Shown here: positions 39,139-47,759 of the stretch, one piece after another
Layout: each line of letters begins with the position of its first letter
How positions within the stretch are numbered: the first letter of the stretch is position 1
From: Zwartia hollandica
GTDB lineage: Bacteria; Pseudomonadota; Gammaproteobacteria; Burkholderiales; Burkholderiaceae_B
Reading direction: 5' to 3'
DNA: 64,000 nucleotides
Assembly: GCF_019923725.1 (NCBI RefSeq)
Contig: NZ_JAHXRI010000006.1
Location: forward strand, 749,696 to 813,695
The notes under the pieces: model-generated
Seen by the model: the letters and a program-made list of their open reading frames with translations, nothing else
Told to the model about the DNA's origin: nothing
Database searches by the model: none
Position numbers and translations under genes: made by a program

Positions 39139-40485
39139 ATGTTTGAAAAAATTCTGATCGCGAACCGTGGCGAAATCGCACTGCGCATTCAGCGTGCCTG
39201 CCGCGAGATGGGTATCAAGACGGTTGTCGTACATTCCGAGGCGGATCGTGATGCCAAGTATGTGCGTCTGGCGGACGAGTCCGTATGTATCGGACCACCC
39301 GCTTCGCGCGATAGCTATCTGAATATGCCCGCCATCATCGCCGCCGCTGAAGTGACGGACGCTGAGGCGATCCACCCAGGCTATGGCTTTCTGTCTGAGA
39401 ACGCGGACTTTGCGGACCGCGTCGAGAAAAGTGGTTTTGTATTTATTGGTCCGCGTCCCGAGTCGATTCGTTTGATGGGCGATAAGGTGAGTGCGAAGAA
39501 CGCCATGATCGAAGCAGGCGTGCCGGTAGTGCCTGGGTCTGCCGGAGCGCTACCCGATGATGAGCAAGAAGTTCTGCGCATCGCGCGTGAGGTGGGTTAT
39601 CCCGTCATTATCAAGGCCGCTGGTGGTGGTGGTGGACGCGGCATGCGTGTGGTGCACACGGAAGCGGCTCTGTTAAGTTCTGTCGTGATGACCAAGTCTG
39701 AGGCCGGCGCTGCGTTTAATAATCCCGAGGTCTACTTAGAAAAATTCCTGCAAAATCCTCGTCATATTGAAATTCAAGTGCTTGCAGATGGCGGACGCAG
39801 TGCGGTGTGGCTCGGCGAGCGCGACTGCTCCATGCAGCGTCGTCATCAAAAAGTGATTGAAGAAGCGCCTGCGACTGGCGTTGATCGAAAGTTGATTGAG
39901 CGAATCGGGGAACGTTGTGCAGAGGCATGCCGCAAGATTGAGTATCGTGGCGCGGGTACCTTTGAGTTTTTGTATGAAAACGGCGAGTTTTACTTCATCG
40001 AAATGAACACGCGTATTCAGGTGGAGCACCCCGTTACGGAATTGATCACGGGTATTGACCTCGTTCAGCAGCAAATTCGCGTGGCGGCTGGAGAAAAATT
40101 TAGCTTACGTCAAAAAGATATCGTCTTCAAAGGCCATGCTATCGAGTGCCGTATTAATGCAGAGGACCCCTTTACCTTTATGCCGAGTCCCGGGCGCATC
40201 ACGAACTGGCACACGCCTGGTGGGCCCGGTGTGCGTATCGACTCGCACGCCTTTAACGGCTATTTCGTCCCGCCAAACTACGACTCGATGATTGCCAAGG
40301 TCATCACTTACGGCGATACGCGTGAGCAGGCTGTCGCGCGCATGTCGATAGCGCTTTCTGAAATGGTAGTTGAGGGCATCAAAACAAATATTCCCCTGCA
40401 TCGTGAGTTGATGGTGGATAGTCGTTTTGTTGAGGGCGGCACGAGTATTCATTATCTCGAACATAAGCTTGCAGAACGCGCTTGA
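39139..40485 (+). CDS. accC: Biotin carboxylase subunit of acetyl-CoA carboxylase
   Basis: AccC carboxylates the biotin on AccB using ATP and bicarbonate. 448 residues; [14 protein letters not shown] start, [14 protein letters not shown], the ATP-grasp glycine loop [32 protein letters not shown] and [14 protein letters not shown] are intact. Start ATG 39139. Standard accBC operon; accA and accD are not in the window. Confidence 0.97.
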   Translation: MFEKILIANRGEIALRIQRACREMGIKTVVVHSEADRDAKYVRLADESVCIGPPASRDSYLNMPAIIAAAEVTDAEAIHPGYGFLSENADFADRVEKSGFVFIGPRPESIRLMGDKVSAKNAMIEAGVPVVPGSAGALPDDEQEVLRIAREVGYPVIIKAAGGGGGRGMRVVHTEAALLSSVVMTKSEAGAAFNNPEVYLEKFLQNPRHIEIQVLADGGRSAVWLGERDCSMQRRHQKVIEEAPATGVDRKLIERIGERCAEACRKIEYRGAGTFEFLYENGEFYFIEMNTRIQVEHPVTELITGIDLVQQQIRVAAGEKFSLRQKDIVFKGHAIECRINAEDPFTFMPSPGRITNWHTPGGPGVRIDSHAFNGYFVPPNYDSMIAKVITYGDTREQAVARMSIALSEMVVEGIKTNIPLHRELMVDSRFVEGGTSIHYLEHKLAERA

Positions 40486-40539
40486 GCGTTCTGGCGAGCG
40501 GTTTGGCCGCGCTGCTTAGCCCGGCTTACGGAAACTGTC

Positions 40540-41442
40540 ATGCGTGAATTGGTATTGTTGTGTCCCGGACCTCTGGCTGAGCCGCTGTCCGATGCACTTC
40601 TTGAAGCTGGCGCATTATCGGTTTCTGTTGAAGATGCTGATCTTGATACTGAGGATGAGCAACCGCTTTTCGGTGAGCCGGGTAGCGAACCGAATACTCA
40701 AGCTTGGGTACGCAATCGCTTGATTGTGTTGCTGGCTGACGGAACGGATCCTGCCCAATTGTTACTCATGGCGCGGCAAGATTTAGACTCTACGACTGAG
40801 TTGCCTTGGCACTTGCGTGATGTGCCTGATGCGGACTGGGTCAGACTAACGCAGTCGCAGTTCGGTCCCATTCAGGTTGGTGCGCACATTTTGATCGTAC
40901 CAAGTTGGCATGCGGATCAAATGCCTGCAAAGACTGAGGCTGGTTGTATCGCGATTCAACTCGATCCGGGATTAGCGTTCGGGACGGGAAGCCATCCCAC
41001 GACACATTTATGTCTGGAGTGGTTGGCGAAGGAACTGCCACGGACGGCGACGGTCTTAGATTATGGTTGTGGTTCGGGAATTTTGGCGATTGCAGCGGCG
41101 ATGTTGGGCTCTGGACCTGTAACAGGGGTGGACATTGATGACCAGGCTGTACAAGCCACACATGACAATGCGCTCGCTAATCGCGTTACGATTCAGGCAA
41201 TGTTGCCAGACGGCTTAGCCGAGGGGCAATTTGATGTAGTGGTTGCAAATATTTTGTCCAATCCGCTCAAAGTGCTCGCACCGATGCTTAGCGGGCGTGT
41301 GTGCTCGGGTGGTAGTTTAGTATTGTCTGGTGTGCTTGAACGACAAGCGCAAGAAGTTGCACAGGCTTACGCACCGTGGTTGCCGCTGACAGTTTGGCAA
41401 GCGCGCGATGGCTGGGTGTGTTTGGCGGGCACGAAGCCCTAG
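40540..41442 (+). CDS. prmA: Ribosomal protein L11 methyltransferase
   Basis: PrmA trimethylates ribosomal protein L11 using S-adenosylmethionine. 300 residues; an N-terminal substrate-recognition domain, then LDPGLAFGTGSHPTTHLCLE, the SAM loop VLDYGCGSGILAIAA, TGVDIDDQAVQAT and VVANILSNPLKVLAP. Follows accC by 54 bases, as in Bordetella and Burkholderia. Confidence 0.95.
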   Translation: MRELVLLCPGPLAEPLSDALLEAGALSVSVEDADLDTEDEQPLFGEPGSEPNTQAWVRNRLIVLLADGTDPAQLLLMARQDLDSTTELPWHLRDVPDADWVRLTQSQFGPIQVGAHILIVPSWHADQMPAKTEAGCIAIQLDPGLAFGTGSHPTTHLCLEWLAKELPRTATVLDYGCGSGILAIAAAMLGSGPVTGVDIDDQAVQATHDNALANRVTIQAMLPDGLAEGQFDVVVANILSNPLKVLAPMLSGRVCSGGSLVLSGVLERQAQEVAQAYAPWLPLTVWQARDGWVCLAGTKP

Positions 41443-41451
41443 GGTAAAACA

Positions 41452-42396
41452 ATGAGTCTTGTCACGCGTTGTCCAAAATGTCAAAGTGACTTTGTTGTGT
41501 CGCTGGAACAGTTGCGTGCCCACGAGGGTTTAGTGCGTTGCGGCCAATGCAAACATATTTTCGACGGTGGGGCTGCGCTCGTCAGTAATTTACCTACTTT
41601 GACAAGCTTGGCTGGTGCAACGAAGGGAGTGGAGTCAACACGCGCGGCGGCCGCTCTGCGCACGGAGCCTACGCCCGACTTGCAGCGGATGGGGCAGCCT
41701 GCCGTGCTGCGTCATCGTGACCGACTGGTCACAACCCCTGCTCAAACCCCACAAGAGCCCGAGACGATAGAGCGCATCGATTTCACTCAGGATTATCGGC
41801 CCGAACCCACGATCAGTGTGCAAGGTGAGGCGCGCTTGCGCACTGAGGGTGTGGTTGCTGGGCGAACTCCCCCTGAGTTTTTAGCTGAAGATGAAGCGAA
41901 CGCGGGCTTAAAAACCGTCATTTGGGGTTTTGCGAGTTTTTTTGCGTTTGTTTTTTTATTGATTCAGTTAGCCTATGTCTACCGTAATGACGTGGCGACA
42001 AGTATTCCCTGGTTGAGACCTGTGCTGAACACAATGTGCGAGTCCTTGAGATGTGAGGTCAGTTTTGTCAGGCACCTAGATCGCATCACGATAGACGGGT
42101 CGTCGCTCGAGCAACCGAGTGAACCGCAAGCTGAAGGACGCCCCGCTTCGATGACTCTGGCCTTTTCAATGCGTAATCGACTATTGCAGCCGCAACCTTG
42201 GCCGCACTTATTGCTAGAGCTTAAAGATGCGTCGAATACGCCGGTAGTCCGAAAAAGACTCGCGCCCAATGACTATTTGCCTACTCAATTTAAAGACAAG
42301 CCATTTCTCCCGAACCAAGAGCTCAATTTGCGCTTACCGATCGAGGTGACTGGTTTACAAATTACTGGTTTTCAAATTACTCGCTATTTTCCCTGA
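41452..42396 (+). CDS. Zinc-ribbon, DUF3426 membrane protein
   Basis: 314 residues. An N-terminal MJ0042-type zinc ribbon has Cys7, Cys10, Cys30 and Cys33 (TRCPKC and VRCGQCKHIF). A variable, probably disordered region runs to about 150, then one transmembrane helix (156-177), then a C-terminal DUF3426 domain. The zinc ribbon would face the cytoplasm and the DUF3426 domain the periplasm. Function is unknown; its place between prmA and a PfkB kinase is conserved in Burkholderiales. Confidence 0.85.
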   Translation: MSLVTRCPKCQSDFVVSLEQLRAHEGLVRCGQCKHIFDGGAALVSNLPTLTSLAGATKGVESTRAAAALRTEPTPDLQRMGQPAVLRHRDRLVTTPAQTPQEPETIERIDFTQDYRPEPTISVQGEARLRTEGVVAGRTPPEFLAEDEANAGLKTVIWGFASFFAFVFLLIQLAYVYRNDVATSIPWLRPVLNTMCESLRCEVSFVRHLDRITIDGSSLEQPSEPQAEGRPASMTLAFSMRNRLLQPQPWPHLLLELKDASNTPVVRKRLAPNDYLPTQFKDKPFLPNQELNLRLPIEVTGLQITGFQITRYFP

Positions 42397-42405
42397 GGCC
42401 TAAGT

Positions 42406-43347
42406 ATGACATCGCCCGTATTGATTTGTGGTTCCGTTGCTTTTGACACGATTGCCGTTTTTGAAGGCCGTTTTAAAGAACATATTCTGCCCGATCGTAT
42501 TCATGCATTAAGCGTATCGTTTCTTGTGCCTAGTATGCGTCGCGAATTTGGTGGCTGTGCTGGCAACATCGCCTATAACCTGAAACTCTTGGGTGGCAAG
42601 CCGGTGCCAGTCGCAACTGTGGGTGAAGATGCCAGCGATTATCTGCATCGCTTTGAGCAGCTCGGGATTGATATCAGTTTGTTGCAATGCCTACCTGGCA
42701 CGCTGACTGCACAGTGTTTTATTACAACCGACCTAGACGATAATCAGATCAGCGCCTTTCACCCCGGTGCGATGGAGCGCTCAGCTGAAAACGACTTAAC
42801 TGGGCGTACCGCAACCTGGGCGATCGTAGCGCCTGATTCGAAGGCTGGAATGGTGGCGCACGCTAAACGTTTGCGTGCACAGGGTACTCCGTTTATTTTT
42901 GACTTAGGCCAGGCGATGCCTCTCTATGATGGCAAAGACATTCTCGAGATGTTGGCGTTGGCACAGGCGATGACCGTGAATGACTACGAGGCTAGTATTG
43001 TGGAGCAACGCACTGGTAAGTCAATCGAGCAACTTGCTCAGGGGCTGAAGGCGGTTGTGGTGACTCGCGGTGCAAATGGTGCAACGCTGTATACGGAAGG
43101 TCATCAGCACCACATTGATCCGGTTACCCCGAGTGGGGTGGTGGATCCAACCGGCTGTGGTGATGCACATCGTGGTGGACTTTTGTATGGACTGACACTC
43201 GGGTGGTCCTGGCAAGATGCCTTTAAACTGGGGAACTTGATGGGTTCGATCAAGATCGCCTCACGTGGGCCGCAAAACCATGCGCCGAGCCGTGCTGAAA
43301 TCGATGCGCAGTTTCATGCGCAGTATGGTTTGCGGTTACCTGCATAA
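42406..43347 (+). CDS. PfkB-family carbohydrate kinase, adenosine-kinase-like
   Basis: 313 residues. CGSVAFDTIAVFEGRFKEHI, GGCAGNIAYNLKLLGG and the C-terminal signature DPTGCGDAHRGGLLYG with the catalytic Asp are present. The signature normally reads GDAFRAG or GDAFxxG, so His is a variant beside the catalytic base. Homologues in betaproteobacteria are annotated adenosine or ribokinase-like; the substrate is not certain. Confidence 0.85.
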   Translation: MTSPVLICGSVAFDTIAVFEGRFKEHILPDRIHALSVSFLVPSMRREFGGCAGNIAYNLKLLGGKPVPVATVGEDASDYLHRFEQLGIDISLLQCLPGTLTAQCFITTDLDDNQISAFHPGAMERSAENDLTGRTATWAIVAPDSKAGMVAHAKRLRAQGTPFIFDLGQAMPLYDGKDILEMLALAQAMTVNDYEASIVEQRTGKSIEQLAQGLKAVVVTRGANGATLYTEGHQHHIDPVTPSGVVDPTGCGDAHRGGLLYGLTLGWSWQDAFKLGNLMGSIKIASRGPQNHAPSRAEIDAQFHAQYGLRLPA

Positions 43348-43370
43348 GTTCGCTCAAAGGAGTCACTCAA

Positions 43371-43874
43371 ATGAAGTTATTTTCTTCTACGCATGCGAGC
43401 CTAGGTCGGCTCGCACTAGTAAGCCTAGCGCTGACTAGCGTTGCGCTGATATCAGGTTGTGCAAAGCCTTCTGCTTCAGCAAATGTTTATACCTATAATC
43501 AAGCGCAGCGAGACCAAGTGATGCGTAACGGCACGGTGGTGAACGTGCGTCCGATTACGATTCAGAAGGAAGGCACTTCTGGTGCTGGTATGGTCGCTGG
43601 CGGCGCGGCGGGTGGCATATTGGGAAGTACGATTGGCGGCGGTACAGGTAGGAGTTTGGCCATTCTTGGTGGGGCTGTGTTAGGTGCACTCGCTGGCGAT
43701 GCACTAGAAGACCAGGTCGGTAAGAAAGATGGCTTAGAAATCACCGTTAAGCTCGATAACGGCGAGACACGTGTGATCGCGCAAGAAGCGGATGTACCAA
43801 TTATGCTGAACCAACGGGTGCAAGTGATTAGCGGAGCTGGCCCCACGCGAGTCGTTCCTGCGGCGCAGAAATAA
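43371..43874 (+). CDS. Glycine-zipper lipoprotein (SlyB/Pcp family)
   Basis: 167 residues. A signal with lipobox LISGC (Cys30) is followed by a short linker and a glycine-zipper 2TM domain: GAGMVAGGAAGGILGSTIGG and GRSLAILGGAVLGALAGDA, then a small beta domain (DGLEITVKLDNGETRVIAQ). Members sit in the outer membrane and can be induced by Mg2+ starvation or envelope stress. AAAGGAG lies just upstream of ATG 43371. Confidence 0.88.
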   Translation: MKLFSSTHASLGRLALVSLALTSVALISGCAKPSASANVYTYNQAQRDQVMRNGTVVNVRPITIQKEGTSGAGMVAGGAAGGILGSTIGGGTGRSLAILGGAVLGALAGDALEDQVGKKDGLEITVKLDNGETRVIAQEADVPIMLNQRVQVISGAGPTRVVPAAQK

Positions 43875-43891
43875 TTAGCTGGACGCGCGAT

Positions 43892-43912
43892 CAGCGCTTT
43901 GTTAAAGCGCTG
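43892..43912. terminator. Hairpin shared by the convergent lipoprotein and MscS genes
   Basis: CAGCGCTTT and AAAGCGCTG form a perfect nine-base stem around GTT. It begins 18 bases past the lipoprotein stop and includes the stop codon of the minus-strand MscS gene (43902-43904). No long T-run follows on either strand. Likely a bidirectional transcript-end structure. Confidence 0.5.
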
Positions 43913-46262
43913 GGGTGCCCGGCGCTTGGATCTGCACTGCGATCGGATTGCTCTGATCAAACATAACCGCGCGTTGTGGGAACGGCAGCTCTATACCTGC
44001 CTCTGCAAAAGCAGCAAGAATACTGATGCGCAGGTCACTGAGTATCTGCCCAGGCATAATGCCTGCTTGCAATTTAATCCAGAACTGTAAATTAAAAACT
44101 AAACCGTTATCGCCAAAGTCTTCAAGCGTAATGACGGGTGCAGGAACTTGCTTGACCTGTGGGTGTTCGGCACTGACTTGTGCAAGAATGCGCTGCACTT
44201 GCTCGACGCTGGACTTATAAGCGACGGTCACGCGAACATCCTTACGTGCATCACGCGTGGAGTAGGTCCAATTCACAAGCTTTTGTTCAACCAAGACGCT
44301 GTTGGGAATTAAGGCATCATTGCCCTGTGCCCCTTGGATCGTTGAAAATCGAATGCCAATCGAGGTAACGGTGCCTAAGATGCCATCGATTTCCACTAAA
44401 TCGCCGATACGAATCGGTTTTTCAATAAGTAACATCACCCCACTGATCAGATTTTTTAGAAGGTTTTGTGTGCCAAAACCTACACCAATCGCTAGTGCGC
44501 CGCCAAAAAATGCGAAGGCGCTAAGGGGGATTTCAACAATATTAAAGGCGGTGATAATCAGGGAGAAGCCCGCCGCCAAGGTCAGCCAACGACCCAATAC
44601 GACAGATTTGCTCGCGCCTAGATTGGCTTTGTCCACTGCCAGAGCGAGTGTTCGGCGAATTAACCCCGATATCAGCATAAAGCCAATAATCAGGATGGCC
44701 ATCGCACCAACGGTCTTACCGACAGTCACACTACGTTTTGTTTTGATTTCCCGCCCATCAACCACGATGTTGTCGTCCACCGCGAAGATCTCGAACTGCC
44801 AAACATCATTCGCAAACTCGCCGAGCGCGGCCTTAAAGCCACTAAAGCGCTGAATGAAGGTCTGGTTTAGTTGGGCGAGTGCGATCTCTGAACCGCTGAT
44901 CTCTAGGTATTGTCGTGCGCGCTCAAAGAGAGCGTAGAGGCCGCGCATACTATCGATTTGCTCGGCGAGCGGCGTGAGCATCTCCGACAAAAAAGCCTTA
45001 TCTGCGCCGGTCGGTGCCTGTCGCAATTGCTCGTTGAGTGCGAGCGTTGATTGGGATTTTTCGGCGATTAGCTGATTTAGGTAATTCAGACCTAAATTCA
45101 ACTGTCGGACTAACTCTTCATGTTTGGACTTCAATACAGCCAGCTGCTGACTGTTATCGACATTCGCGTAAAGATCGCGGCGAATCTCCCACATTTGGAT
45201 CATCAGTAAATCGAGGTCGATCTGTGCGCGATACCGTTCACGCTCGGTGCGTGCAGCCTCAGCGCGACGGTCTGCCAGTAGCCGTGCATTGCGGGCGGCT
45301 GTTCGTGCTTCAGGTGTCGCCGTGGCGTTTTGATCGAGTGCATCAGACTTTGCTTTGGCAGCTGCCGCGAGATCGAGAGTCCGATTGATGCGCAGACTGG
45401 CCTGTTGCTCTTGGGTTCTCAGGCTGCCAATGCGCTTTTGGAGATCCGCTTTGATTTTTTGGAAGTCCTCCTCAGTGAAGGCAAAACGATCATTATAAAA
45501 ATCTTTAGTCAGCTTTAGCGTGGCAAGACTGATTGCACCCGTTGTTTGCTCAATGGTGATCGTATCTTTGTCGATCGCGGCATTGGCTAAATCCAAGTTG
45601 GTACGATCAAGGCGTCTCTGTATCCCTTCGCTAGTGCGTTGCGTCTCTGCCCCTGCGCTTGATTGTCGTAGTTCAATTTCAATTTGACTACGTGACTTAC
45701 GCAGATCCGCAATCAAATCATTGACAATATTTGTGCGTTGTCTGAGGTGCTGCAATTGAAACTGTAGCCTCAGGATGGCTAAATGCAGCTCATCTGCTGA
45801 GGCAAGTGGCCAAGGTGCGGTCCCTGCGGGGGCGTGCCAATTTTGTTTTTCTTTACGTGCAGTTTCAAGATTTGTTGTGACGCGGCGTAGGTTCTTCAGG
45901 TTATCAATAATTTGGCTGTAGGCCTCTTGCATGCCTCGCAAGTGATTCAAGCGATCTTGCGCGGCCAAGCGAGCAGTGGTTTCTACGTTGGTGCCATCAG
46001 TGATTACCGCTTGGGCCTTGACGATATCCGCTTGGGTCACGACGAGCCGCTTTTGCATGTCCTGCAGCTGTGCGTCGATGTCCGCGGGGGTTCGTTCGCT
46101 AGGCTGCGCCGGCGTTTCGCGAGTGCTTGTCGCTTGCCCCGATGCTGCGTTGAGCAGATTGGAGGTGGGTGAGGCACTCTGCGCTAAGGACGATGCTTGC
46201 AACGTAAAGGCGAGCGTGACCGCGTAGAAACCTTGCAATACAGAAATGAAGAGCGTTTTCAT
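43902..46262 (-). CDS. Mechanosensitive ion channel, MscS/MscK-like
   Basis: 786 residues. A signal peptide (about 1-30) is followed by a very long helical periplasmic domain (to about 500) rich in coiled coil (AAQDRLNHLRGMQEAYSQII), then a few membrane helices and the MscS pore: GALAIGVGFGTQNLLKNLIS and GVMLLIEKPIRIGDLVEIDG. The vestibule domain ends the protein. It would open on osmotic downshift. ATG 46262 matches a signal peptide; a GTG at 46295 would add 11 residues. It is 41 bases downstream of yggT. Confidence 0.9.
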   Translation of the reverse strand: MKTLFISVLQGFYAVTLAFTLQASSLAQSASPTSNLLNAASGQATSTRETPAQPSERTPADIDAQLQDMQKRLVVTQADIVKAQAVITDGTNVETTARLAAQDRLNHLRGMQEAYSQIIDNLKNLRRVTTNLETARKEKQNWHAPAGTAPWPLASADELHLAILRLQFQLQHLRQRTNIVNDLIADLRKSRSQIEIELRQSSAGAETQRTSEGIQRRLDRTNLDLANAAIDKDTITIEQTTGAISLATLKLTKDFYNDRFAFTEEDFQKIKADLQKRIGSLRTQEQQASLRINRTLDLAAAAKAKSDALDQNATATPEARTAARNARLLADRRAEAARTERERYRAQIDLDLLMIQMWEIRRDLYANVDNSQQLAVLKSKHEELVRQLNLGLNYLNQLIAEKSQSTLALNEQLRQAPTGADKAFLSEMLTPLAEQIDSMRGLYALFERARQYLEISGSEIALAQLNQTFIQRFSGFKAALGEFANDVWQFEIFAVDDNIVVDGREIKTKRSVTVGKTVGAMAILIIGFMLISGLIRRTLALAVDKANLGASKSVVLGRWLTLAAGFSLIITAFNIVEIPLSAFAFFGGALAIGVGFGTQNLLKNLISGVMLLIEKPIRIGDLVEIDGILGTVTSIGIRFSTIQGAQGNDALIPNSVLVEQKLVNWTYSTRDARKDVRVTVAYKSSVEQVQRILAQVSAEHPQVKQVPAPVITLEDFGDNGLVFNLQFWIKLQAGIMPGQILSDLRISILAAFAEAGIELPFPQRAVMFDQSNPIAVQIQAPGTPAL

Positions 46263-46303
46263 CACGGGAAACAGAGGAGTCGAGCGAAGCGACACTTGAT
46301 ACG

Positions 46304-46879
46304 TTACAAAATGAATAACGGGAACAACGAAAAGCTGATGCGACCGAGCACCATCATCGCGATTTGAGCGAGCACCAACAAAACAAGCGGCGCCAGATCG
46401 AGCGCTCCAAGCTTGGGTGTGATGCGGCGGATCGGAGCAAGCAGAGGATCGGTTAGGGTCGTCAGTACCGGCATGATTGTGGCCATTGGATTAACCCAAG
46501 ACAGCACAGCTTGAATAAGGGTCATCCAAACGATTAGATTCAGTGCCCAACGTCCAAGAGTAACAATACTTGCACCTAAGAGCCCTGGGAGAAGCTTGGC
46601 GGGCAACATGCTTGCCGTGGAAACTAACCACATCAACAGCAAGTACGCTACAGCGGCAAGCAGAGCTCCGAGCAAGCTGGCCCAGTCGAATAGGCCCCCT
46701 TGCGTGGGGACTATTTTGCGTAAGGGCTCCACCAGCCAATTGGTCGTTTGGTGAATCGCTTTAGACATGGGATTAAAGGGGTGCAGCTTGGCCGCATGAA
46801 TCCATGCGCGCGCCAACAGAACAGCCCCGATTAAATTAAAGATGATATCGAGTAAAAAACGAAGGATTTCGCCAATCAT
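46304..46879 (-). CDS. YggT family membrane protein
   Basis: 191 residues with two similar YggT repeats. The first is about 1-85 (IGEILRFLLDIIFNLIGAVLLARAW), the second about 100-185 (LNLIVWMTLIQAVLSWVNP, PLLAPIRRITPKLGALDLAP). Integral inner-membrane protein; the family is linked to osmotic tolerance or divisome placement, but its mechanism is unknown. ATG 46879 begins the family sequence; the longer frame to 46948 does not. Confidence 0.88.
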   Translation of the reverse strand: MIGEILRFLLDIIFNLIGAVLLARAWIHAAKLHPFNPMSKAIHQTTNWLVEPLRKIVPTQGGLFDWASLLGALLAAVAYLLLMWLVSTASMLPAKLLPGLLGASIVTLGRWALNLIVWMTLIQAVLSWVNPMATIMPVLTTLTDPLLAPIRRITPKLGALDLAPLVLLVLAQIAMMVLGRISFSLFPLFIL

Positions 46880-47000
46880 GCGTTTGCCGTTGCCTCGAGT
46901 GAAAAATGGTGAATGGTATTGTCGCACGCAGGTGGGCGCACTGACCATAGCAGTTACAAAGTCTCACGACTGAGCGATAGGTACGTGCGCTGAGCAGCCA

Positions 47001-47029
47001 TAAAAAAACCGTCCGGCGAACCGGACGGT
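47001..47029 (-). terminator. Rho-independent terminator of the histone gene
   Basis: Read on the minus strand: ACCGTCCGG, loop TTCG, CCGGACGGT, then a seven-T run (the A-run at 47002-47008 on plus). A perfect nine-base GC-rich stem. It lies 28 bases after the TGA of the frame-shifted histone reading frame (47058), which supports that longer frame as the real gene end. Confidence 0.92.
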
Positions 47030-47057
47030 CGGATACTGCAAAACCTTAGCTAAGCGC

Positions 47058-47494
47058 TCAGGGACGGCCGCCCGTAGGAAAGGGCCAAGACGCTGCTGGA
47101 TTCAGGGCAGTTTTTGCACCTGGAGCTGCAGCGGTCGAGGGGGCAGCGGCTGCCGGCTTCTTAGCAGCAGGCTTCTTAACTATTTTTTTTTTGCAACAGG
47201 CTTCTTAGCAGCTTTTTTGGCAGCAGGCTTCTTGGCCGCTGCTTTCTTAGCTACTTTCTTAGCTGCTGGCTTCTTAGCAGCTGCCTTTTTTGCTACTTTT
47301 TTAGCGGCTGGCTTCTTAGCTGCAACTTTTTTCGCTGCTGGCTTCTTGGCTGCTGCTTTCTTAACAACTTTCTTCGCTACTTTCTTAGCTGCTGGCTTCT
47401 TAGCAACTACTTTCTTAGCGACTTTCTTAGCTGCAGGTTTCTTAGCTGCGGCTTTCTTTACTGCTTTTTTTGCTGCTTTTTTGGCTGTTGCCAT
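47058..47494 (-). CDS. H1-like histone, frame broken at an A10 run
   Basis: A nucleoid protein like the C-terminal tail of eukaryotic H1 and Bordetella BpH1: nearly pure Lys, Ala, Pro and Val in units such as KKPAAKKVAKK. It would bind DNA by charge. ATG 47494 has a good GGAGT upstream. As sequenced, the frame stops at TAG (47180-47182) after 104 residues, directly after ten A on the coding strand (47183-47192). One extra A would continue as IVKKPAAKKPAAAAPSTA and on to a TNLP-free tail ending WPFPTGGRP and TGA at 47058-47060, 145 residues in all. The extension keeps the same composition and ends before the terminator, so the gene probably includes it. Sequencing error, phase variation or slippage are all possible. 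Confidence 0.85.
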
Positions 47495-47643
47495 GGTAAT
47501 ACTCCTTAGTTCAGGGTCCCAAACATTAAAACCCGTGCTCGACTAGCCCCACCATGAGACGTCGTTTCGCCCGAGTTATTCATCGGCACAAGCCTCTACT
47601 AAACTGCAGTAGCACAGCGGTTTGCGCTAATGAATCCGGCACA

Positions 47644-47691
47644 GCCATTTGAACTGCCTCTCACTAAGAGGCGCGAAGCAATTCAAATGGC
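47644..47691. repeat. Two-tier hairpin between nrdB and the histone gene
   Basis: Outer arms GCCATTTGAA (47644-47653) and TTCAAATGGC (47682-47691) pair over ten bases; inside them GCCTCT and AGAGGC (47656-47661, 47667-47672) form a second stem with loop CACTA. The same fold exists on either strand. It lies 68-116 bases past the nrdB stop and upstream of the histone gene. Confidence 0.6.
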
Positions 47692-47699
47692 ACCAGCAC

Positions 47700-47717
47700 G
47701 GCGGCTTTTTGGCCGCC
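47700..47717. terminator. GC-rich hairpin downstream of nrdB
   Basis: GGCGGC and GCCGCC flank the loop TTTTTG. It is 42 bases past the nrdB stop on the minus strand. No T-run follows, so termination is uncertain; together with the two-tier hairpin next to it, it may protect or end the nrdAB message. Confidence 0.4.
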
Positions 47718-47759
47718 CACTGGCAAGTACTAAAGCGTAACAAGGCTCAAAAAGACGAA

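Noticed and set aside
47183-47494. Tandem repeats resembling a CRISPR or minisatellite array
   Set aside because: The repeats are codon-level Lys/Ala/Pro units of the H1-like histone gene with variable lengths and no unique spacers.
47217-47546. Open frame on plus with repeated Ala-Gly-Phe-Leu that looks like a membrane protein
   Set aside because: It is the exact antisense of the histone repeats; no ribosome-binding site and the pattern follows from the lysine codons on the other strand.
47495-47643. tRNA or small RNA gene in the histone upstream region
   Set aside because: No cloverleaf or T-loop sequence found; most likely the histone promoter.
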